NCBI RefSeq assembly: GCF_036320965.1
Contig: NC_092234.1
Coordinates: 42,777,032 to 42,841,031, forward strand
From: Panulirus ornatus
Taxonomy: Eukaryota > Arthropoda > Malacostraca > Decapoda > Palinuridae
Length of the DNA stretch: 64,000 nt
Direction of reading: 5' to 3'
Below are positions 53,884-64,000 of this stretch, piece by piece. The notes under the pieces were generated by a model. The model was not told the DNA's origin. It saw nothing but the letters and a program-made list of their open reading frames with translations, and ran no database searches. The position numbers were made by a program, and so were the translations under genes. The stretch's first letter is position 1. Every line of letters begins with the position of its first letter.

Positions 53884-53945
<62 letters not shown>
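53884..53945. repeat. (TA)n microsatellite at duplication boundary
   Basis: TA run, then 'tatctatttatttt', into the LINE-A 3' end; the same order is seen at 59,301-59,350. Confidence 0.95.
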
Positions 53946-53948
<3 letters not shown>

Positions 53949-54840
53949 CTATTTATTTTGCTTTGTCGCTGTCTCCCGCGTTAGCGAGGTAGCGCAAGGA
54001 AACAGACGAAAGAATGGCCCAACCCACCTACATACACATGTATATACATACATGTCCACACACGCAAATATACATTCCTATACATCTCAACGTATACATA
54101 CATATACACACACAGACATAGACATATATACACAGGTACATAATTCATACTGTCTGGCTTTACTCATTCCCATCGCCACCCCGCCGCACATGAAAATTAT
54201 AACCCCCTCCCCCCTCATGTGTGCGAGGTAGCGCTAGGAAAAGAACAAAGGCCACATTCGTTCACACTCAGTCTCTAGCTGTCATGTAATAATGCACCGA
54301 AACCACAGCTCTCTTTCCACGTCCCGGCTCCACAGAACTTTCCATGGTTTACCCCAGACGCTTCACATGCCCTGGTTCAATCCATTGACAGCACGTCGAC
54401 CCCGATACAGCACATCGTTCCAATTCACTATATTCCTTGCACGCCTTTCACCCTCCTGCATGTTCAGGCCCCGATCACTCAAAATCTTTTTCACTCCATC
54501 TTTCCACCTCCAATTTGGTCTCCTACTTCTCCTAGTTCCCTCCACCTCTGACACATATATCCTCTTGGTCAATCTTTCCTCACTCATTCTCTCCATGTGA
54601 CCAAACTATTTCAAAACACCCTCCTCTGCTCTCTCAACCACACTCTTTTTATTACCACACATCTCTCTTACCCTTACATTACTTACTCGATCAAACCACC
54701 TCACACCACATATTGTCCTCAAACATCTCATTTCCAGCACATCCACCCTCCTGCGCACAACTCTATCCATAGCCCACGCCTCGCAACCTTATAACATTGT
54801 TGGAACCACTATTCCTTCAAACATACCCATTTTTGCTTTA
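53946..54840 (-). mobile_element. LINE-A 3' end, reverse strand, long 3' UTR form
   Basis: Contains the longest 3' untranslated region of the family: the terminal motif twice (near 53,975 and 54,226), a (CA)/(TA)-rich middle and the 'aatgcaccgaaaccacagct' block. The coding part reads LKWFGHMER with TGG changed to TAG before FGHMERMSEERL, TRRSRRPNWRWKDGVKKIL, GLNMQEGERR, and continues past the TGA site of the young copies (CGA here) to GRRAVNGLNQGM and stop. 5' truncation falls at the KAKMGMFEG codons (54,840). An older, less edited subfamily. Confidence 0.88.
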
Positions 54841-55990
54841 CCTCGAAGAATCTCTGTTTTGACATCATCCCCAGAAAATGCGCAATATACTACTACATAA
54901 GACTCAAAAAGGATGCAAATAGCTATAGACTCTTTTTTGGCTTGCCTCATGTGCGCCCGTTACCGGTGATTATGTCGCCCAATTACACATCTCCACAAAA
55001 CTGAGCGACCAACCCACAAACGTTTTCTTTCAGCAGCGAACCCACGAATCCTAAGGACGACTTCAGTCATGCAATCTACAGTCATGCAGGTGATGTCAGA
55101 GATGCGTCGTCATGAAATCTTATCTTAAAAGCATTATTGTTTACTTTGTTTACATATACTTGGTAGATGTGAGCAGACAAGCCGCCCATCCTCTGAGCTA
55201 GTTAATCATTTCTCACCAAAAGATGTAAGAAAAATAAATGGGATGTTCATAATTGTTTATTTGCAATTGTGATAAAGTGATTAAAGCAATAAGCTGGTGA
55301 AATTGAATAAATCCACATAATCTAATTTTCCTGAGTTGATATTTGAACAGTCTGGCGTAGTCGTACGCCCGCCACGCAGGTACCCTCAATCCATGATCCC
55401 CTTGTTGCTAGGCCTATTAGACGCCAGCGTGTAATCAGCTTATGACATGGCAATTTTTTTCTTGTATATAGAAATCACAGCTCATATAAACAATCAGGCG
55501 AGGGTAACCCACTTTAAAAGAAAAGAAAAAAGTTTTCTGCGTGATTTCCATATATGACGTGGGTTCTGCCTGAACATGAGACCTTAATTATAATTAATTG
55601 CTGATATCCAACACAAACAGTAAGGTACTACAAGCGCTACCTCACCTCGGCTGATCCAGCCACGGAAAGCGTAAGCGGTTGTGATGTTTGTATAGGAGAG
55701 TCTGTGTGATGAGTGAGTGGGTCAAGAAGGAGTATGTTACTACATCCATTGTCTTGCCGTGTTACCACAGCGGCTATCTGTCTCGTGTGGCGCCACAAGG
55801 GTAGTATGTTTCCTCAAAGGCTAGACAATGAATATACGATTATATATATGTACAGAAACAAGTCTTACTGTTAACTGGATCACTGTGAGTGTTTAGGGTA
55901 GGTAAAGTTTGCTTTTTCCTGAGTGATTTTGACATGAACTGACTCGAAGTTGAGGGAAATGAAACATAATATGGGATACATTATCGATAT
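54841..55990. other. Low-repeat segment inside 4-kb duplication
   Basis: No gene recognised. At about 55,840 copy 1 has only five TA steps where copy 2 has a long (TA)n tract. Confidence 0.5.
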
Positions 55991-55997
55991 AACTAAC

Positions 55998-56358
55998 TCC
56001 TGCGGGAAAGAAAATGAGAAAAAAATCAATCACCATACAAAGAAAACGAAAAAAAAATCAATCACCTTAAAAAGAAAACGAAAAAATCAATCACCTTGAA
56101 AAGAAAACGAGAAAAAATCAGTCACCTTTAAAAGAAAACGAAAAAATCAATCACTTTAAAAAGAAAACGAAAAAGAATCAATCACCTTAAAAAGAAAACG
56201 AAAAAATCAATCACCTTAAAAAGAAAACGAAAAAGAATCAATCACCTTAAAAAGAAAACGAAAAATCATGCACCTTAAATAGAAAACAAAAAATCAATCA
56301 CCTTAAAAAGAAAACGAATAAAAAAATCAATCACCTTGAAAAGAAAACGAAAAAATCA
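55998..56358. repeat. A-rich minisatellite, about 12 units of 27-31 bp
   Basis: Unit 'aaaaagaaaacgaaaaaatc', 'aatcacctt' with length variation from the A-runs. The same series of unit variants is present in copy 2, so the array predates the 4-kb duplication. Confidence 0.93.
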
Positions 56359-56589
56359 CACATTACAAACTGACTGAAGCTTGACTGTTGTGTAATGATC
56401 GCTATATACGGAAGTTTAGATACTATTGATTATATTTCTTCCGGCCTAACTTTTATAGTGCTGCAAACGAGGCGTATGCAGCATTATGTGCAAAGCAAGG
56501 ATTTTTCTCACAATCCATGTTATAGAAAATGGGTTCTTCAATCAAGTACATGAAACAGATGGGTTAAAGGAAATCGCATCGTAATCCTT

Positions 56590-57245
56590 GCACCAAAAAC
56601 TACATAAACACGCGATCTGAATGCCCTGGGGACACTAATCAACACTAGATTTGGACAAGAAAAAGAATCCCTCAACATCTATACAAACAAAGTGTTCGCT
56701 CCACTTTAAACTTCGCCTCACCTTCATGGTCTTCCGCCCTCCAAACCAATATAGCAAAGTTGCAAACCACACAGAACAGAGAAAACAGAACTGTTATTAG
56801 CTGCATAGGAACCACAAACACTCACATAAAATGAAACAAAGTCATCCTAAAAGAATCCCACCTCAACATGCTCGACAGCCAGTTGGATATATCAACACTG
56901 GATCCCTTCCATCCAAACCACTCTGTGATCAACCATCAACACCCCCCCCCCCTCCCAAGCAGAAATAAAAGCCTTATCCTTGCCTCACGCTTCAGGAACC
57001 TCGACTCTCACATCCTCCCCACCTCCTCCACCCACCCACAACAAATACAACACCGACAACACACAAAATAGTGAAATAACGCGATAACCATTAACCAGTC
57101 GACCTCCCACCTCGGTCTTACACTCCAACCCACCAGTCATACGCCCATCAGAAGCCACACTCCCCAGACATACACGGAACCACACTCTTTTCGCCACACT
57201 CCCTAGACAAGGTTCAACACCATTTCAACATACCGAAAGACTCTT
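56590..57245 (+). pseudogene. LINE-D: jockey-like RT C-terminal relic
   Basis: Pieces of a jockey-type C-terminus in conserved order, split by frameshifts: LNALGTLINTRFGQEKESL, then in another frame YKQSVRSTLNFASPSWSSAL, TNIAKLQTTQNRENRTVISC, a stop after THIK, then VILKESHLNMLDSQLDIST with LDPFHPNHSV, and near the end PPVIRPSEATLPRHTRNHTL. The last pattern (PP-I-PSE--LPR--R) is typical of the tail of jockey-like ORF2. A C-run at about 56,941 interrupts it. Not functional; a copy lies at about 62,045-62,750. Confidence 0.78.
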
Positions 57246-57441
57246 CACGCCCATGATGCAACCACCATAACAGAGACACCATGACATGTTTACCAGATGG
57301 CGTCTCTTCGATGTATATCAACTGACTTATATATCTCTCTTGTCTCTCCCATGATGATATGATTATTACACGAAAGTGCACTTGGGAACTTATCGTGTTT
57401 CATTTTCCCCGTGGACTCATAGAAATTGTGATCCTTTCCAG

Positions 57442-57587
<146 letters not shown>

Positions 57588-57790
57588 AGACCCAGTTTCT
57601 TTGAAAATTCTATAAAATAGTCGTGGTTACCCCATGGAGATTCTAAAGGCTCCTGCAGCATAAGGCTGCGCTACTTTCAGTAGCAGGGAAATGTAGTAGA
57701 CTCCTTTGAAGAGAGGTCTTTGACGGGACTATTCTCCCAGTGATACAGCCTCTTCAAATGACTTTTCACTAGCAAGAGAAGTCTAGTTAA

Positions 57791-59332
<1,542 letters not shown>

Positions 59333-59336
<4 letters not shown>

Positions 59337-60228
59337 CTATTTATTTTGCTTTCGCTGTCTCCCGCGTTAGCGAGGTAGCGCAAGGAAACAGACGAAAGAA
59401 TGGCCCAACCCACCTACATACACATGTATATACATACATGTCCACACACGCAAATATACATTCCTATACATCTCAACGTATACATACATATACACACACA
59501 GACATAGACATATATACACAGGTACATAATTCATACTGTCTGGCTTTACTCATTCCCATCGCCACCCCGCCGCACATGAAAATTATAACCCCCTCCCCCC
59601 TCATGTGTGCGAGGTAGCGCTAGGAAAAGAACAAAGGCCACATTCGTTCACACTCAGTCTCTAGCTGTCATGTAATAATGCACCGAAACCACAGCTCTCT
59701 TTCCACGTCCCGGCTCCACAGAACTTTCCATGGTTTACCCCAGACGCTTCACATGCCCTGGTTCAATCCATTGGCAGCACGTCGACCCCGATACAGCACA
59801 TCGTTCCAATTCACTATATTCCTTGCACGCCTTTCACCCTCCTGCATGTTCAGGCCCCGATCACTCAAAATCTTTTTCACTCCATCTTTCCACCTCCAAT
59901 TTGGTCTCCTACTTCTCCTAGTTCCCTCCACCTCTGACACATATATCCTCTTGGTCAATCTTTCCTCACTCATTCTCTCCATGTGACCAAACTATTTCAA
60001 AACACCCTCCTCTGCTCTCTCAACCACACTCTTTTTATTACCACACATCTCTCTTACCCTTACATTACTTACTCGATCAAACCACCTCACACCACATATT
60101 GTCCTCAAACATCTCATTTCCAGCACATCCACCCTCCTGCGCACAACTCTATCCATAGCCCACGCCTCGCAACCTTATAACATTGTTGGAACCACTATTC
60201 CTTCAAACATACCCATTTTTGCTTTACC
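59333..60228 (-). mobile_element. LINE-A 3' end, reverse strand (copy 2)
   Basis: Duplicate of 53,946-54,840, same truncation point and the same TAG in LK-stop-FGHMER. One substitution changes NGL to AANGL-type sequence near the C-terminus. Confidence 0.88.
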
Positions 60229-61220
60229 TCGAAGAATCTCTGTTTTGACATCATCCCCAGAAAATGCGCAATATACTACTACATAAGACTCAAAAAGGAT
60301 GCAAATAGCTATAGACTCTTTTTTGGCTTGCCTCATGTGCGCCCGTTACCGGTGATTATGTCGCCCAATTACACATCTCCACAAAACTGAGCGACCAACC
60401 CACAAACGTTTTCTTTCAGCAGCGAACCCATGAGTCCTAAGGACGACTTCAGTCATGCAATCTACAGTCATGCAGGTGATGTCAGAGATGCGTCGTCATG
60501 AAATCTTATCTTAAAAGCATTATTGTTTACTTTGTTTACATATACTTGGTAGATGTGAGCAGACAAGCCGACCATCCTCTGAGCTAGTTAATCATTTCTC
60601 ACCAAAAGATGTAAGAAAAATAAATGGGATGTTCATAATTGTTTATTTGCAATTGTGATAAAGTGATTAAAGCAATAAGCTGGTGAAATTGAATAAATCC
60701 ACATAATCTAATTTTCCTGAGTTGATATTTGAACAGTCTGGCGTAGTCGTACGCCCGCCACGCAGGTACCCTCAATCCATGATCCCCTTGTTGCTAGGCC
60801 TATTAGACGCCAGCGTGTAATCAGCTTATGACATGGCAATTTTTTTCTTGTATATAGAAATCACAGCTCATATAAACAATCAGGCGGGGGTAACCCACTT
60901 TAAAAGAAAAGAAAAAAAAGTTTTCTGCGTGTTTTCCATGTATGGCGCGGGTTCTGCCTGAACATGAGACCTTAATTAATTGCTGATATCCAACACAAAC
61001 AGTAAGGTACTACAAGCGCTACCTCACCTCGGCTGATCCAGCCACGGAAAGCGTAAGCGGTTGTGATGTTTGTGTAGGAGAGTCTGTGTGATGAGTGAGT
61101 GGGTCAAGAAGGAGTATGTTACTACATCCATTGTCTTGCCGTGTTACCACAGCGGCTATCTGTCTCGTGTGGCGCCACAAGGGTAGTATGTTTCCTCAAA
61201 GGCTAGACAATGAATATACG

Positions 61221-61300
<80 letters not shown>

Positions 61301-61455
61301 GAAATAAGTCTTACTGTTAACTGGAACACTGTGAGTGTTTAGGGTGAGTAAAGTTTGCTTTTTCCTGAGTGATTTTGACATGAGCTGACTCGAAGTTGAG
61401 GGAAATGAAACATAATATGGGATACATTATCGATATAACTAACTCCTGCGGGAAA
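60229..61455. other. Low-repeat segment inside copy 2, with (TA)n insertion
   Basis: Counterpart of 54,841-55,990. A TA run of roughly 80 bp occupies 61,213-61,295 where copy 1 has about 10 bp. No gene recognised. Confidence 0.5.
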
Positions 61456-61806
61456 GAAAATGAGAAAAAAATCAATCACCATACAAAGAAAACGAAAAAA
61501 AAAATCAATCACCTTAAAAAGAAAACGAAAAAATCAATCACCTTGAAAAGAAAACGAGAAAAAATCAGTCACCTTTAAAAGAAAACGAAAAAATCAATCA
61601 CTTTAAAAAGAAAACGAAAAAGAATCAATCACCTTAAAAAGAAAACGAAAAAATCAATCACCTTAAAAAGAAAACGAAAAAGAATCAATCACCTTAAAAA
61701 GAAAACGAAAAATCATGCACCTTAAATAGAAAACAAAAAATCAATCACCTTAAAAAGAAAACGAATAAAAAAAATCAATCACCTTGAAAAGAAAACGAAA
61801 AAATCA
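61456..61806. repeat. A-rich minisatellite (copy 2)
   Basis: Same units in the same order as 55,998-56,358, with only A-run length changes. Confidence 0.93.
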
Positions 61807-62044
61807 CACATTACAAACTGACTGAAGCTTGACTGTTGTGTAATGATCGCTATATACGGAAGTTTAGATACTATTGATTATATTTCTTCCGGCCTAACTT
61901 TTATAGTGCTGCAAACGAGGCGTATGCAGCATTATGTGCAAAGCAAGGATTTTTCTCACAATCCATGTTATAGAAAATGGGTTCTTCAATCAAGTACATG
62001 AAACAGATGGGTTAAAGGAAATCGCATCGTAATCCTTGCACCAA

Positions 62045-62750
62045 AAACTACATAAACACGCGATCTGAATGCCCTGGGGACACTAATCAACACTAGATTT
62101 GGACAAGAAAAAGAATCCCTTAACATCTATACAAACAAAGTGTTCGCTCCACTTTAAACTTCGCCTCACCTTCATGGTCTTCCGCCCTCCAAACCAATAT
62201 AGCAAAGTTGCAAACCACACAGAACAGAGAAAACAGAACTGTTATTAGCTGCATAGGAACCACAAACACTCACATAAAATGAAACAAAGTCATCCTAAAA
62301 GAATCCCACCTCAACATGCTCGACAGCCAGTTGGATATATCAACACTGGATCCTTTCCATCCAAGCCACTCTGTAACTAACCATCAACACCCCCCCCCCC
62401 CTCCCAAGCAGAAATAAAAGCCTTATCCTTGCCTCACGCTTCAGGAACCTCGACTCTCACATCCTCCCCACCTCTTCCACCCACCCACAACAAATACAAC
62501 ACCACACACAAAATAGTGAAATAACGCGATAACCATTAAACAATCGACCTCCCACCTCGGTCTTACACTCCAACCCACCAGTCATACGCCCATCAGAAGC
62601 CACACTCCCCAGACAAACACGGAATCACACTCTTATAGCCACATTCCCCAGACAAACATGGAATCACACTCTTTTCGCCACACTCCCTAGACAAGGTTCA
62701 ACACCATTTCAACATACCGAAAGACTCTTCACGTCCATGATGCAACTACC
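62045..62750 (+). pseudogene. LINE-D jockey-like RT relic (copy 2)
   Basis: Same pieces as 56,590-57,245, including NFASPSWSSAL and SHLNMLDSQLDIST. Copy 2 has a small deletion near 62,500 and an extra tandem piece at about 62,640-62,675. Equally non-functional. Confidence 0.78.
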
Positions 62751-62934
62751 ATAATAGAGACACCATGACATGTTTACCAGATGGCGTCCCAGCTTCGTCT
62801 CTTCGATGTATATCAACTGACTTATATATCTCTCTTCTGTCTCCCCTGATGATATGATTATTACACGAAAGTGCACTCGGGAACTTATCGTGTTTCATTT
62901 TCCCGTGGACTCATAGAAATTGTGATCCTTTCCA

Positions 62935-62935
<1 letters not shown>

Positions 62936-63013
<78 letters not shown>
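62936..63013. repeat. (TA)n microsatellite
   Basis: Pure TA run of about 78 bp, counterpart of 57,442-57,584. Confidence 0.97.
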
Positions 63014-63015
<2 letters not shown>

Positions 63016-63218
63016 AGACCCAGTTTCTTTGAAAATTCAATAAAATAGTCGTGGTGTTACCCCAGGGCCCTTCTAAAGGCTCCTGCAGCATAAGGCTGCA
63101 CTACTTTCAGTAGCAGGGAAGTGTAGTAGACTTCTTTAAAGAGAGGTCTTTGACGGGACTGTTCTCCCAATGATGCAGCCTCTTCAAATGACTTTTCACT
63201 AGCAAGAGAAGTCTAGTT

Positions 63219-63366
<148 letters not shown>

Positions 63367-63480
63367 CATACAAAGCTCCAACAGCCAGGATAGAACCTGG
63401 GACCCCTTGTGCAAGAGGCAGGCATGCTAACCGCTAGGCTAAGGGACTGTATAATAGGGAACAATTATTCGAAATACTAA
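63367..63480 (-). mobile_element. tRNA-derived SINE-2, reverse strand
   Basis: Reverse strand: A-box-like TAGCCTAGCGG, 'ttagcatgcctgcctcttgc', 'acaaggggtcccaggttcta' (B box with one change), then 'tcctggctgttggagctttg', 'tatgt' and (TA)n. The 5' flank 'gtatttcgaataattgttcc' is shared with the plus copy at 63,640. Just beyond it, at 63,481-63,517, lies a plus-strand SINE-2 tail (ggtgcgcgttcatatacact). Confidence 0.8.
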
Positions 63481-63517
63481 GGTGCGCGTTCATATACACT
63501 TTATTCGTATTCATATA
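63481..63517 (+). mobile_element. Detached SINE-2 tail
   Basis: 'ggtgcgcgttcatatacact', 'ttattcgta' matches the 3' end of SINE-2 in plus orientation without a head. Confidence 0.6.
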
Positions 63518-63639
63518 ACTCCGCGTTGTACAGTCAGGTTAGGTAAAACGCTATCAGCTGTCTATGTGTTCTGTTCGGAAACAACCGATAGACCCCGTTG
63601 CTCACCATTGTGAGACGAAGGGTATTCGAGTAGTTAGTA

Positions 63640-63802
63640 TTTCGAATAGTTGTTTCCTGTTATACAGTTCCTTAGCCTATCGGTTAGCATGCCTGCCTCT
63701 TGCACAAGGGGTCCCAGGTTCGATCCTGGCTGTTAGAGCTTTGTATGTTCTATGAAGGTGCGCGTACATATACACTTCATTCGTATATATATATATATAT
63801 AT
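63640..63802 (+). mobile_element. tRNA-derived SINE-2, plus strand
   Basis: Best copy of the family: 'ccttagcctatcggttagca' (A box region), 'tgcctgcctcttgcacaagg', B box GGTTCGATCC at about 63,718-63,727, 'tggctgttagagctttgtat', 'gttctatgaaggtgcgcgta', 'catatacacttcattcgtat' and a (TA)n tail. It forms an inverted repeat with 63,367-63,480. The parent tRNA cannot be named safely. Confidence 0.82.
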
Positions 63803-64000
63803 TTCATACTATTCGCCATTTCCCGCATTAGCGAGGTAGCGTTAAGAACAGAGGACTGGGCCTTAGAGTAAATATCCTCACCTGACCCCCTTCTCTGTTC
63901 CTTCTTTTGGAAAATTAAAAAAACGAGAGGGAAGGATTTCCAGCCCCCCGCTCCCTTCCCTTTTAGTCGACTTCTACAACACGCAGGGAATACGTGGGAA
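63803..64000 (-). mobile_element. Element S, reverse strand, cut by window end
   Basis: Plus strand shows the inverted 3' block ('actattcgccatttcccgca', 'ttagcgaggtagcg'), then the body in reverse to 'acgcagggaatacgtgggaa', where the window ends before the ATCCCTGGGGATAGG start. The A-tail is absent; it abuts the SINE-2 (TA)n. Confidence 0.8.

Overview
The window looks like repeat-saturated animal nuclear DNA, most likely from a decapod crustacean (shrimp, crab, lobster or crayfish). The evidence is the very high density of (CA)n, (TA)n, (GA)n and (GATA)n tracts, many minisatellites, a short (TTAGG)n tract (the arthropod telomere unit), and several non-LTR retrotransposon and SINE families of the kind abundant in decapods. 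Family and host assignments come from recall of such sequences, not from a search. I recognise no intact host protein-coding gene, no complete tRNA or rRNA gene and no prokaryotic feature. All recognisable coding sequence is decayed reverse transcriptase (RT).

Layout. 0-6 kb: a degraded LINE 3' end, then a head-to-tail tandem duplication (1,118-6,053) of a 2.3-kb block holding 3' parts of a LINE here called LINE-A, a short A-tailed element (element S) and a tRNA-like SINE; the second copy has a roughly 290-bp poly-G expansion. 6-22 kb: mostly non-coding, with minisatellites of 54, 55, 65, 30 and 37 bp, a long polypyrimidine tract and microsatellites. 22-28.3 kb: fragments of a second LINE (CR1/L2-like, LINE-B), whose 3' end has been amplified into two oppositely oriented 46-bp arrays. 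28.4-30.9 kb: one 23-bp minisatellite of about 108 units. 31.7-33.5 kb: more element S and LINE-A ends. 33.5-41.3 kb: the least repetitive part, AT-rich, with SINEs near 36.5-36.9 kb. 41.4-45.7 kb: two reverse-strand LINE-A copies, one carrying the RT catalytic core, a short forward LINE-A end, and a nearly complete decayed jockey-like RT (LINE-C). 48-53 kb: hairpins and four consecutive minisatellites, two of them palindromic. 53.9-63.3 kb: a 4-kb direct duplication separated by 1.4 kb, each copy holding a LINE-A 3' end, an A-rich minisatellite and a decayed jockey-like C-terminus (LINE-D). 63.3-64 kb: an inverted SINE pair and a truncated element S.

No genes here act together as a pathway. 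The coherent theme is repeat dynamics: retroposons ending in or next to (TA)n or poly(A), microsatellites lying at duplication boundaries, a LINE 3' end seeding minisatellites, and several minisatellites with palindromic cores. I did not find a convincing new molecular system; the best leads are the 3' tail shared by LINE-A and element S, the LINE-derived inverted arrays, and the microsatellite-bounded duplications.
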